From contig OX465282.1 in the NCBI GenBank assembly GCA_949987705.1, positions 126,562,310-126,626,309 on the forward strand: 64,000 bases of DNA. The letters run 5' to 3'. The stretch is from Thereva unica (taxonomy: Eukaryota > Arthropoda > Insecta > Diptera > Therevidae). Below, piece by piece: positions 25,450-37,539 of the stretch. The notes below the pieces were generated by a model that had not been told where the DNA came from, made no database searches, and saw nothing but the letters and a program-made list of their open reading frames with translations. The number at the start of each line of letters is the position of its first letter. Position 1 is the stretch's first letter. Both the position numbers and the translations under genes were made by a program.

Positions 25450-27310
25450 GGTCTAGGCAGAAGTTTTCCAATAGATGGCATCAACTGCAAATAAGTTGTG
25501 AGCTCCTGATCGCAACGACACCACTAGACGACTGACAAGGCCCAAACTATTAGCCTTCCGGACGAAGGCAAGAAGGTTTTTAATTGACGAAAACCGGACT
25601 TGAGCAAGGCTCATAAACTCTCTGATAAACGTTCTTCTTCTAAGCCAAATCAGAGCAGGACATTCACAAAAAATATCTGCGGAAGTCACGACGCCTTCCA
25701 TGCAGAATCGGCATTCTGTCTCTTAAGACAGTTCTAGGTTGTGGAGGTGATTCCGTAGTCCTACAGAGCCCGTCAGAGAACCTACCAGAGGCCTTAGCTC
25801 CGTTCTGTTTAAATTGATAGTGGCCTTTAAGCCAAAGAGTCTTATAAGATCTTAAGCCTGTCGAAGACCTGGAACTGATTCTCAATAGGCTAGGTTTAGT
25901 CCCTTAATCCACTCCTCTATCATGGACTTGGAGGTGGACCAAGAGATGTTACAGAAGCGTTCAGGGTCCTGGTGTAACGTCTCAGACCCCTGCCTCGCGA
26001 TTCTGTCTGCAGCCTCATTGCCCTCAATACCCCAGTGTCCAGGGACTCAGACGGGTGAGACATCAATTCTTATGGTCAGACTCTGGAGTACGGCAAAAAA
26101 CCCTGCAACTGTTTTGGAAGAAAACTTCCCTGTTGGGAGAGCCTTGATGGAAGCTTAGCTGTTAAAAAATATTTTAATGTTGGCGCTTTCCAAACCTTTC
26201 TCAAGGTTGAGACTAACCTAGCAGGTTACACTGGCATGTATTTCAGTCTGGAAAACAGAAGGCTACTTACCCATTACGATCAAGACTTTGGAGGTTCTGC
26301 GACACCAGCACCTGTGCCATGTTCCATCTTTGACCCTTCGGTACACCAGTGGAGATGTTTTGGATCCCCAGGAACAACGATTCGGGATAATCGCCCTGAA
26401 TTTCCTTTGGAACCGCAGTTCACCACCTGGTCATATGGTCGGATACGCGGCAAATAGAAATGTTTGGGATATTGTTAAGGATATCCATGTGTGCTTTGAC
26501 TGTATAGGGCCACTCGGATGAGATCTGAAGTCTCAAGCGGCAGATTTTAATATGAAGATATGCAAAGGGGTCAATCCGATGATTGCCTCTATCGCAGCTG
26601 TGCAGTCGTTGCAGTTTGCTACACTTGAGGATCGACGTAACCTGTTTAGGTTTGGGTTACCAGATTATTGGGGCATAAGTTACCACAGGTTTAACGATCG
26701 TTTTGTACATCCAGTACATCATTTGTGGTGTAAGACACCATGTCTTACCTAAAAGGCTTTTGCAGGTCCATATGGCCCTTGTGGATTTGCTCAAGACGTG
26801 GAGCTGTGTAGAGGAAGGGAGAGCTCCAGCTTGCACCTAATATGAAGGCTATGCAGGCTTTCCATCGGTAAGGTTTAGCTGATATAGGTCTGTACGATTT
26901 AGGTTTTAGTAGGTTGCCCTGTTTGGGGATAAAAACCACCACGACTTTCCTCCAGATGGTTGGAATGTATCGCCAGTTGAAGCTAGCTCCAAAGAGACAG
27001 GCCAGGTTGTCGAGAATCAGATCAAGGCACTTCTGAAGGAGTGCTGGAAAAATTCCATCTCCTCCCTGGGATTTATAGGGTTGAAAAGAGGCCGCTGCCT
27101 ATTTATTTAACCTTGTCACTGTCGAAGATGTTTCCAGAACGACTTCGGGAATAACAGTCTGGGATGGTCCTATGACTACACCCAACATCCAATCTATATC
27201 GGTGTTTAGGATTGACCCTTGAAAGTGCGCACTGACCAGGTACCTCAAGTTTTCTTTATGTTTAGAGGTGTAGGAGGCATCCTTCTTTTTTAAAAAGCCC
27301 ACTCCGTTGA
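25450..27310 (-). pseudogene. I/R1-type non-LTR retrotransposon ORF2 relic: RT fragment, RNase H, zinc finger
   Basis: Read on the minus strand, three parts are clear. RT start: YKS.GGDGIFPALLQ and VVVFIPKQGN with KSYRPIS (27300-26880). RNase H: SKMEHGTGAGVA, then VPGHWGIEGNEAADRIARQG (about 26330-25980). C-terminal finger: CRFCMEGVVTSADIFCECPAL (about 25720-25650). The distance from the RT start to RNase H is only about 550 bases against roughly 1.2 kb expected, so the RT palm is largely deleted. Several frameshifts and stops are present. Confidence 0.75.
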
Positions 27311-28205
27311 ATTAGTCTTTGGAAAGTAGCTTTTGGAGTCTAGAGGCCTCTGGTAGAGTCAGAAGGCTCCCACAATGTTTCCTCCAGGTAATCCTTTTGG
27401 AATGTCTCCTTGTTGTAGGATGTTAGAATGAATCTATATTCTGTTTTGTCTTATTGAACAATCTCTACGCATTGCAGCTAACCTGTCGTTCCACCTTCGA
27501 CGAAAAAAAAATAACGATTACACAAAATACCTGTGTTGAAAGTCGCATCGTTCGGCGTGGACAAGTCAATTACGATTCTCAGGAGAGGGGACAAATCCTC
27601 GTCGTGGTCCGGATGGAGGATGGGAAATTATATAGATCCTGTTTTACAAGGCGCCTCAGTTCGCATACAACTTCCACATATTCAACTGAGGATAAAATAA
27701 ACCTCAGTTCGTCCAACTGAACTTGACTCGAACATTAAAGCTTGCTTAAGAGAGAGTGATCAACTGGATTAGTGGAATGCCATTCCAGTGGGCTTTTGCA
27801 TTAAAGGCGACAAACATTTTCAAGCATGAACTGAACATGAACTGTACTTTAGTCGGTGAAGCCAAATAAATAGTGTTTTCGTTCCGGAAGATAGAAAATA
27901 TAATGGGATTTTCATTTTTTTTTTTATTTTTTTTTATTAGAATTTTTATGGACATGCGGTTTAGAGCGGCCTGAGAGATTCTTCAACAAAACGAGCATGA
28001 AAAACTCTTTCAATTGCCCTAAATTCGTAACTACTGTATGTATGACATCTTTGCTTTCCATTATCTTAAAATCAAACAAACAAAACCAACATTAATTCAG
28101 CTCAGACCCCCAAAACTTTAACCACAAATTTCCCATAACAAAGCCACTTCCACATAAATCTGACCCTTGACTTCATTTCCTCCGCCCAGGGAAAATAATT
28201 TTAAT
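27311..28205. other. Nothing recognised
   Basis: A T-rich run at 27913-27938. No supported gene or repeat. Confidence 0.4.
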
Positions 28206-28409
28206 TCACTTTGCAACTTTTTGATTATGTTTGAAGAAATTCTCGGCATAAATATTCACGTTGCCGGATATTCCCGCATCATCGTCGACAGGAAGTGAAT
28301 TACTCAAACGTGCATCGGACAAAAGATTACGCATGCGCACTCCATTGTCGCGCACCAGCCTTAACGCATCACCTGCAGCGCACAGCACACTTGCGCTGAT
28401 GGCTGTCAC
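28206..28409 (-). other. Possible host exon, weak
   Basis: A 67-codon minus-strand frame with balanced composition (RLVRDNGVRMRNLLSDARLS) ends in TGA. A stop lies directly before it, and pyrimidine-AG acceptor-like sites (CCCGCAG near 28441, GACAG near 28404) precede it. I do not recognise the protein. The opposite strand is also open here, so this may be chance. Confidence 0.15.
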
Positions 28410-30634
28410 TCAATCCGCCCATCGGACCTTTTCAACCTTCTGCGGGAGTAACGATTTTCTATACCATATGAAACGGCGGACCTCTTGCCATGAAACTACG
28501 CTGGCGGAACGGATTCAAGCGCATCCAGTTCCATGCCACCCAGCCTACTCCCATGGCGAGTATCTGTCGCTAATAATTGCGAAATGATACCTGAGGCCTA
28601 AGGTAGCAGGGTGGACATGTTGGGCAATCAACGATTAATCTGTAAGTGCTTTGAAAATAAATTAGAAACATGCACAGTGGTTTGAGTTCGACATGAAGAG
28701 GGTCTGCGGTGGGTCGAAAGGACTTTGAAGTGCATTCGGCAGAGGACGAACGACAAATCCCACATGCACCTGTTACGGGTCCTGTAGGCCTCACTGAAAA
28801 GCAATCAGACAAAATCCTTTCCTGCAGGTACGTCACAAACTGCAGGCTTCTCTGAAATTTACTCAAGAACACTTCCGCCCTGTTAACATCACAAAAAGCA
28901 ACCCTGAAGTTCGATCCTGGCTCTGGGAGTTGTCTTCTCGTTTTTGGGGGGCTGGGGCTGAGCCTCACAAGTTGCAAATGAATTTTGATTTGGGCTCTAA
29001 ATCGATTAGGGCACGTGTCCTACACACCCAGCGAGTGCCCTTAGAATTCGTAAACTGGGTTTTGGGAGGCTTCATGATTGATGGATTCTGCTGATTACTC
29101 GGCAACTTTTGGAAGTTTTCGTGTAGTTTTAAAGGTTTCAGGGTGGATTTTCAGTAATCAATTCTGGGTGGAGAAGCCGCCTCCTCCACCCCAGAACTCT
29201 TCTCCATTTTCACTTAAATGCTACGAAAATCTTGAGCCGTTCTTACTCAATCATTTTCTCCGTCTTTTTGAAACTTGCCACTTATTTGCCTCTCAACTTT
29301 GCCTACAGAAGATGGCTTCAACATTGTCTTACTTGAATTTTGAGAGTTGATTGAAAGGCATTTAAAGAACCAGAAAATTTACAAGCAATTTGTTGGGCTT
29401 AAGTAGCAGAAGTACTTAGTTACTTCTATAATTGAATTTCGGGGGAATTTTTGTTTATTTCTGAAATCGTTTTCATTTGCTTTGTTGAGATTGAATGGAA
29501 TGGAGCAGAATTTTCGTTCAATTTCAACAAATTAGTTTTAGACTTGAACAAAAATGTGCAATTGAGGACTGCTGTTGAATGAAATTTGCAAATACAATTT
29601 AATACTTCAACTGGCAGCGGTATGTGGCGGTGATGCTTCTATACCAAATTGATTTGCAAAAACTGGATTATTCAAATTTTTTGCTCAGACTTGTTTATTG
29701 GAGTTAGGGTGCATTGCACAAAAAGATAATGTTTCTCTATCTATCGTAGGAGAGTGACAAATAACGTGAAAAGGACTTACGAAAGAGTCTATAGGTGGTG
29801 TCAAAATGCTCGAATCCTTGTTGAATCATAATGTAGGGTGCTTTTTTATACTGCTTATTTTCTAAATTATCTTGCGTAAGAAAATTGCACAAAAAGAAAT
29901 GAGTTGGGTTGAGTTGACCAAGTAGGGACGTTCAGCCTCCGGTATACACATTATATTAGAGTCCTATCGTCTAGATCTTTCTTCACCAAACTAGTAGATA
30001 TCCCAATAGGCAATTCCGGATCTATGAATATAATCTCAGAGCTCTACCTGCCGAGGGCATTCAGAGAGAAACACTTAATTGAAAACTACCCGCCTTCTAA
30101 CTAGCATGACAGCCGCTTGGAATTCAATCCGGGTGTCTACCCTTCAGAGCGAAATTTGAAAACCTCCGACCTGGCAACAACTACATATATCGTAATTCTA
30201 GCTACAGATGATTCCAAATTAGAGTCTCCCAAGATTTTCTCCCTTTTGCTAAAATTCCAAAAATACTAGCGAACTGTTTCAAAGCCTGCCTAGCGATACA
30301 GTCGAACCCAAGAAGCTAAGGTATTTTTGTTATCGAATAGTGAACCGAGTTCAATTGAGTTTTTCACAAGTCCTAGGCCGCGCCAGCCAAGGTAAACTTC
30401 AAGAAAACTTCATATTTTTAAAATTACTTTGCTGTAGAGTGTGACAGCTTCTTGTTTCGTATTGCTGCGAATGCTATTGCTTTCAAATTACTTAAAAGCT
30501 TTCACGAGCATACTGGTCCGGCTGCAAATGCTTTGGCTTTGCTGTAAAATGTTTTCTGTTTGCTTACAGTTTTTCAAAGCTTTGCTCTCCAAAGCCTGGA
30601 AAATTTTCTTCAGCTTTTTTTTCATGGTCCAACC
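28410..30634. other. Non-coding stretch
   Basis: Contains a 135-codon minus-strand frame at 28570-28977 with no recognisable motif and otherwise short frames. No terminal repeats noticed. Confidence 0.4.
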
Positions 30635-31757
30635 AGGGGCGGCGCTTTCATAGGTGCGAGTGGTGCACTTGCACCGAGCGCAGTTTGTCGAGGGCGCAAT
30701 TTCAGAAATTAAGATTTTAAAAAACTCACGGGTGCAAGAAATTACACAAGTTTACCCAATTTCTGTCCCTGTACTCCTCGTGCAGAAATTTTCCAGAGAT
30801 TTTAGCTTCGTGATTCAATAAATTCTCGAAAAAATCTCCCAAGTGCGAGAAAAATCTCATTAATTAGAAGCACATTTTGAAAATTCTGTAAAAAGTATCA
30901 TATCCACTCACACAAAAGAAAATTTGTTCCGATGGCTCTGTATTGTGTCTGTTTACCATGATTGGTATACACTTGAGGGCGCTGTTGCTGCACTTTTAAA
31001 TTCTCTATCAAGAACTGTTAATAGAGGTAAATGAACGAAATGAGGAAAATAAAACTTCTGGCGAGAACTCCTCTTTAATTGCTCTTTTTTGTTTGTTTTT
31101 TTTTATCCTGGCTTCACCTGCCTCAGTTCAATAAAGTTTCATTCAATCCGTATAAGTGGCTTCACCGGCTGGCTGGTATGTTCAGTTTATGCTTTGAATT
31201 GTTGCTGTTTTTTCGCCAGAAGTTAGAAATGCAAAAGCTCACTGGAATGATATTTCATTATTCCAGTTGATTACTATCTTTTGAGCGAGCTTTTACATTC
31301 AATCGCAATTTCATGTTTCCTTTTGTTTCATGTTTTGAACTCAGGCTTTATTTTTCCTGAATTCAATGTGTGGAAATTGATGGGAACTCAGGCAAAAAAT
31401 AAAGTTCAGTTCATCAATTTGCTCGAACTTTTCCAACAAACTGCACGTTAGAATACTTTAGCTTGTTGCTTTTAATATTGATTCTCCCTTCTGGCATTGC
31501 GCCCCATCGCTCTCGCCTACTCTCTTCTCAGCAAACGATGTTTTCGGCAGATTTTTGTATGTTGGATGTTGGTCAATATGAAACTTCCTATCTCTGTGCA
31601 ATCTTAAATTAGGCGCAAACTATGAGAATTATTTCTCTCCTATTCAGCGAGTGTTTGTGTCTTTTCCTTTGTCCTTCATTGCCTTCAAAAATGCACAACT
31701 TATGGTGCGCAATATGACATAGTGTACCGGGCGCAAAAAACTCAAGCGCCGGCCCTG
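30635..31757. mobile_element. Non-autonomous hAT-type transposon, 1123 bp
   Basis: Left end CAGGGGCGGCGCTT, right end the inverse AAGCGCCGGCCCTG, 13 of 14 matching. A perfect 8 bp target duplication GGTCCAAC lies at 30627-30634 and 31758-31765. CAGGG(G/C)CGG ends with 8 bp duplications are the hAT signature. The interior has no transposase-like frame. Confidence 0.88.
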
Positions 31758-31787
31758 GGTCCAACTTTATATGGAACTTTGTTTAGA

Positions 31788-32452
31788 CCCAGTAGGAATT
31801 CTAGGAAGGCCTTACCGATGGAGCACTGAAATAAGTACTCATCTGGTAAGGGGTACCCCTTATTTTCTTGGTGCTAGATGAGCCCTTACAAACCCCATTA
31901 CAAGAGAAGGCAGATGGTAAGGTGTAGTCCAGAATTATACCCAAACAAGTGAGAGTCTGCCCGATGACTCAAGGGAGCTTTCCTGGAGCTTTCATAAATT
32001 TTATAGAAAGAAAGAAAACGGGCAATTATATTCGTCGACATAAAATGCGACATTAGCATACTCAATAGCCCGGCTCTCATTCGATACGGAGGACAAGCAG
32101 CTTTGGAGAAATTGAGAATTTAGTTGGGGGACTGCTTAGGTAAAGCCACTCTCGGGCTTGGCAAAAAAAGCATTTGTAAAAGATGAAGAAATAAAAGCAT
32201 TTCGACACCGGATCACATATCCACAGGCGCCCATGAATAGCTCTTTTTGCAATGTTCCATTTGCTGCCTTACTATACCCCTTACAGATGAGCAGTTCTAT
32301 AAGTACTCTAAGGTAAGTACTAAAGTAAGGCCTTACCCCCTATGACATCGTGTGTAAAAGTAAGCACTTCTGTAAAAGGGAGTGGTAAGGCCTACCCCTT
32401 ACCAGTAAGTGCTGATTTCAGTACTTCTGTAAGCTTACCGGTCCTACTGGGG
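31788..32452. repeat. Foldback MITE, about 665 bp
   Basis: CCCAGTAGGA at 31788 is inverted as TCCTACTGGG at 32442-32451. The next 60-80 bases on each side are also imperfect inverses (GTACTGAAATNAG...GGTAAGGGGTA). Repeated AGTACTNNAGTAAGG words fill the right part. A different repeat (31960-32150) lies inside it. Confidence 0.6.
31960..32150 (+). repeat. Interspersed repeat shared with 53870-54010
   Basis: GAAAGAAAACGGGCAATTAT and, about 55 bases on, GGCTCTCATTCGATACG and GGGGGACTGCTT match the second copy in order. TTCGATNC resembles a pol III B box, so a tRNA-derived SINE is possible. Confidence 0.45.
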
Positions 32453-32930
32453 AGGGGCGAGAGCTTTTTTTTTATGTGTATGTGAAGCATTCGCAGCCGG
32501 ACCAGCGTACCCCAGCATTTGTAAGATTTGTTTGTGTCGCAACCCAGTTTGTGAGTTTAAATTCTTCCGAGTGTCACTTTTGAAGGTACCTTGAAGTGAC
32601 AGTCGAAGTAGTATGAAATTCACAGGAAAACCAATCAAGTTACTTTTTTGAACTTCTCTTCCCTGCAATCTTTTTAGTCACCAGGCCAACGCTGCGTGGG
32701 GAATTAAAGGTTTTAAACGCCAAAGCTCCCCATTAGCCATTGACAGACAAATCCTCTGGAGAATTTCTTGACAACACTATCAGTATGTAGATTACAGTTG
32801 AATCTTTTGTCCCAAGGTACCCTCGGAAGATAGAATGTTAGCCAAGATTTTTAGTGGTAGACAATCGACAAGGAGACCAATAGGACGATGAAGAAATCGG
32901 CGGATTGATGACATGCTAGAAGATATCGGT
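32453..32930. other. Nothing recognised
   Basis: No supported gene or repeat. Confidence 0.4.
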
Positions 32931-33039
32931 GATTCCATGTCAAACCGGACGCTTTTCGTTAAAAATAATAATTGATGATTCCGATTTTTTTGAAATTTGG
33001 CAGGCATATTATTAAGCGTTCGGTTTTACATGGAATGAT
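32931..33039. repeat. Small hairpin MITE, about 109 bp
   Basis: GATTCCATGTCAAACCGGAC at the left and its near inverse (GTTCGGTTTTACATGGAAT) at the right enclose about 55 bases. Confidence 0.55.
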
Positions 33040-33559
33040 CCATATACGGTAACTTCGTATATAACTAATTGGAGAGATTTAGCAAAACGTAGATGCGGAA
33101 GAGGCGACCTTAGTGCTGAAAGGATTGTTATGCCATTTAAGAAGAAGAATAAGATTCCTAGGTGTTTGACCTCTTCTGCAAATTAATTCTTTTCATGATA
33201 CATCGTGGGAGCATGAATATTCAGGTTTCTTGTTCTATTGAAAGAGACGATGATCATTTTCTTTTGGTTTATGTATAGTACCTCCTCTTGGCACCAAGCA
33301 TATTTGCAGCTCTTTGTAGGAGACAAGATGCGGTAATGTCGTCTTTACCTGTTATTTTGATGACGAGATCGTGCCTATCGATACGGATTAAAGTCAGATG
33401 ATGAAAGCTTCGTGTCGTCAACAACTAGTGATCATAAAAAGTGATAGTAACTCAACGTGGTGCATTCTTTCAAGATTGTGACTACTAATGACAATTCTGC
33501 GAGTTTAATTGTAACTACTCTGCTTCTCAGTATAGATAAAGAGGCTGCACATCCTATGG
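33040..33559. other. Nothing recognised
   Basis: Non-coding by inspection. The last 8 bases (33552-33559, TCCTATGG) are the target duplication of the next element. Confidence 0.4.
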
Positions 33560-36160
33560 CATGTGTGCTCAACCCGTCGATCGCGATCGACTAGTCGATC
33601 GCATGAGAATTTTAAGTCGATCGCTTTATTAATTATAAAATTAATAAAGCTTTTAGAAAAAAATCCAAAAAGAAATCATTAAAAAATTTAAAAAAATTTT
33701 AAAAAATTCTTAGTTAAACCTAGTATGCTATGCTGAAGAGAAACGAAATGTCACGAAAAAGTTATAAAAGGCGAATGTAGAAACAAAAAAAGTTTATATT
33801 TTTTTGCTCTAAAAGCGTTATATTTAAAAATTTTCTGTAGTAGGCTGGTTGGTTACTGGTGCCTATTGAAAGTTAGTTAGTTTTTGAGTTGCGATTCATA
33901 AGTATTATTGATTTCGTGCTAGGTGGTTTGTCACAAATTCCTTGGTAAACGTTTTTTGTTGTTTTCTAAATTACTTGGTTGTAAATTTTTCAACAGAGAT
34001 TTTTTTAAGTTGCATTCATTGATATATGTACATATTTGAAATTGTGCCGAGTGAATAATTTTACAAATCACTTGGTAAGAATATTAACTTTATATTTGTA
34101 CTTTGCGCTAACAATTTAATTATTTATACCCAGAATTCATCATGAGTACTCAATCGAAACGTAATAAAAAATCCAAAACATACCATTTTAATTGCGATTG
34201 GGAAGAAGAATTTCTATTCATTATGAATAAAGATAAGTGTACTTGTTTAATTTGCGGTTCCATAGTAGCTTTACCGAAAAGAGGTAATTTAAATAGGCAC
34301 TTTGTTACTGCGCATGCCAAGTTCGACCGAGATTTTCCTCCGAAATCTTTGACAAGAAAATCTGAACTACAAAGATTAAAAACATCTTTGAGTTTCCAAC
34401 AATCTATGTTCAGAAATATTTGCACTAAGCCCAAAATGGCAACTATGGCATCTCTACGTGTGAGTCGATTGTTTATACAGCATAAAAAACCATTTACAGA
34501 TGGTGAGATATTTAAGGAAGCATTTTTGGCGGCTGCTGATAGTTTATTTGAAAACTTTAAAAATAAAAAGGAGATTGTTGACGCCATCAAAGACATGCAG
34601 CTTTCAAGACACTGTAACAAGACGGGTTGAAACCATAGCAAATGATTTACGATCTCAACTTAAACTAGATTTTGAAAATTGTGATTGGTTTTCACTTAAA
34701 TTTGATGAGTCTACTGATAACTCCGATATGTCCCAGCTAAGCATATTTGTACGCTTTGTATTTTCAGATTCAACTGTAAAAGAAGAATACCTCAAAATTC
34801 TTCCTGTGAAAGAACGAACTAGAGGAGAGGACATTTACATTGTTCTGAAAGATTTCATAATATCTGAAAATATCCCACTAAAGAAACTCGTTTCCATTAC
34901 TACAGATGGAGCTCCTTCTATGGTAGGCTGTGAGAATGGATGTTTAGCATTTTTTAAAAGGGACAATGATTTTCCTGATTTTCTGTCTTACCACTGCATA
35001 ATACACCAACAATCATTATGTGGAAAAATGTTGAATCTCGATGATGTTATGAAAACAACTATAAAAATAATCAATTCTATTCGGGCGAAGGCTCTACAAA
35101 GAAGATTGTTTCAATCCCTTCTAGAGAGCGTTGATGCACAGTAAGGAGATTTGCTTTTGCATAATGCAGTAAGATGGTTGAGCAAAGGAGCAATTTTAGA
35201 AAGATTTCGGAAATTATTACCACATATTAAAGATTCCCTGGTTGAAAGAAATGATCCTTATGCTGAACTACTTCAAGATAAGATATGGTTGTAGAAACTA
35301 GCATTTTTAACGGATATCACATGGAAATTAAACGAATTAAATCTTGATTTACAAGGAAAAAACAAAACTATTGCTGACATGATTACCGCTGTTGATACAT
35401 TTAAAACAAAATTGGAAATGTGGATAGCTCAATTAGATAAAAAAGATCTAAAACACTTTTCAAATCTTAAAGATGAAATTGGCTCAAACATAGAAGTTTA
35501 TAGTTATGACGAATTTGGTAATATGTTACAAGAAATTTTTGTACAATTTGAACACAGATTTACAGAACTTGAAAAGCTTCGGCCAATCGCATCGCTTCTT
35601 TTTTTACTTCGCCATTAAATAAAATAAATGTTGAAAATATGGCTTCACTAATTTCGGAATTATTTAGAATGGACGTATGTGGCTTGGAATTGCAACTGGT
35701 TGAGTTGCAAAACGACATTGCCCTGAAATCGCGGGATCAAATTGATATATGGAAACATATCAGCATTGAAAGGTATCCACTTTTGAAAGATGCTTATCAT
35801 AGAATACATTCTTGTTTCGCCTCCACATATTTATGTGAATCATCATTCTCTCACATGAATTACATAAAATCAAAATATCGTACACGGTTCACTGATAAAC
35901 ATATGGACGACTGCTTACGTTTAGCTATTAGCAATTACGAACTTGAAAATTGCTGAAAATATTCAATGACAAACATCTCACTAATAAAATGTAGTTTGAA
36001 TGTTAAACTAAAAATTTTAAATTAAATAATTTACTTGAAATATTGTATTATGCATTTTTTTATAGTTGACTTATTAAAATAAAATTTCACGTAAGGTCGA
36101 TCGCTATTCGTTAAGAGAAAATAATGTAGCTCCTAGGCTTATTTAGGTTGAGCACGCCTG
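33560..36160 (+). mobile_element. hAT transposon, degraded autonomous copy, 2601 bp
   Basis: The ends CATGTGTGCTCAACC and, inverted, CAGGCGTGCTCAACC match except for two bases. Both are flanked by TCCTATGG (33552-33559 and 36161-36168), a perfect 8 bp duplication. GTCGATCGC is repeated near both ends (33574-33628 and 36097-36106), like subterminal transposase sites. A broken transposase gene fills the middle. Confidence 0.88.
34142..35956 (+). pseudogene. hAT transposase (ZBED / GTF2IRD2-like), broken
   Basis: The first frame (from MSTQSKRNKKSK) has a BED-like zinc finger, C-x2-C near residues 37-40 and H-x5-H near 54-60, then a segment typical of GTF2IRD2-like transposases. A frameshift near 34600 shifts to a frame with DWFSLKFDEST, VSITTDGAPSMVG and a CIIHQQSLCGK motif, the DDE core. 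In-frame stops occur at 35142-35144 and 35292-35294. A second frameshift near 35600 precedes the C-terminal hATC dimerisation domain (YPLLKDAYHRI...CESSFSHMNYIKSKYRTRFTD). It is clearly inactive. Confidence 0.88.
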
Positions 36161-36168
36161 TCCTATGG

Positions 36169-37205
36169 ACTCGCCAAAGATGTCAAAGGCAAAGAAAATA
36201 TACCGAAACAGTTTTAAGCACGGATGTGGAAGTTGGAGGATTTGCAACTTTCAAAAATTGTCAAAAATAGGTCGAATCCGAATCCGCATATTTTCCTTTC
36301 ATTCCATAAATACAATTTGTATCTTTAAGCAATTACAAAACTATAAATTTTTCACACATATTTTTCTTTCTTTTTTCCAGGTATGTAGCGAAAATCATCT
36401 AAAAACGATAATTAATTCTATCAATGGTAAGATTTATATCTACTCATAATTTTTAAACTATTACACCGCCGGCACGCCATAACATAATTTAGATATAATT
36501 TCACCTGAACAATTGTCGTGACATGAATTTTCGAGCGAGCACAATTTTTTCCTCTCCCACAATTTTCACAAATTAAATGCGTCTCACGACGTTAAACATG
36601 GCACCAGTAATTGTAGTAATGACACGAAACGGCCTAAGTGCATCGCCGCTAATAAAGGTTAATTAAACACGTACTAGACTGGAGAGGACTCGAGGTGCTT
36701 ATTGATTAGTGCGCTATAGTTTGCAGAAGAAGTGCAGCCTATGCGCTCGCTGGTGGTGGCGCAGGTAAATGGCATGTAAATGGATGTTAAGTTAAATCTA
36801 AGTTGCTGCGTGGCTGGATTATGTATGCCAATGGCGCAGTAATTTGCGATATTTGAAACGTTTTGCTGCAGCCATATTTCACGACTTCTCTAGACTGTGA
36901 AAATAGTTTTGAGTATACTTTCGCCGACTTTGGCAGGTAGTGATCCATTGAGTTTCACAAAGCATAAGAAGGATTGGACTTACGCAGAATTTGAAGCGCA
37001 GTGGTGGAATGCAGCTTGTAATAAGGGAAATTTTTATTTGGCATTAAAAATGATTTTTAAAGAAATTTTTGAAATCGGGAAATATTACAGGAAAGCTACA
37101 AATGAACGTTTCAGTTACATAATTTTCTCTTTCTTAAATGAAGCTAAAATCCTTATAGAACTCGGGACTCCTGAAGTCTCTTCTTCCAATCAGTCTTACT
37201 AGTTC
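36169..37205. other. Non-coding stretch
   Basis: Mixed-composition DNA, possibly host intergenic. A 101-codon plus frame at 36897-37202 has no recognisable domain; part of its 3' end resembles 56190-56260 and may be repetitive. Confidence 0.4.
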
Positions 37206-37332
37206 TCCCCAGTTTGTTTGGGCTCGTCCATAAATTACGTGAGGCGATTAGGGGGAGGGGGTCGAGCCAAATCTCAACCAATCCCCCGTGATGGAGAAGG
37301 GGGGGGTCTCGGCAAATATCACGTAATTTTTT
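37206..37332. repeat. Short hairpin repeat (MITE-like)
   Basis: CGTCCATAAATTACGTGA on the left is answered by TCACGTAATTTTTTTCC on the right, with a G-rich middle including GGGGGAGGGGG. Similar hairpins of about 110-130 bp are common in insects. Confidence 0.5.
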
Positions 37333-37539
37333 TCCTCAAGAAACAGTGTAAAATTGTTAAAAAACTGGATGAAATTAAGTACAATATGTTTCTCCATTAA
37401 AGACCTCCATTAACTTACAAGCCGTTGTCTTTTTGACCAAGTCGGCCACATATAATTCAATCTGACTGAGTGATGAGGACTTCAAGTATCGGCCTGACAG
37501 GCCGTGGTATGTTTGTGCCTTAAGGCGGCTCCAAACTCA

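Noticed and set aside
28570..28977. 135-codon minus frame
   Set aside because: No domain, unbalanced cysteine/serine composition, no promoter or splice context.
36897..37202. 101-codon plus frame with a possible signal-like start
   Set aside because: No recognised domain; its 3' part resembles 56190-56260, so it is likely repetitive non-coding DNA.
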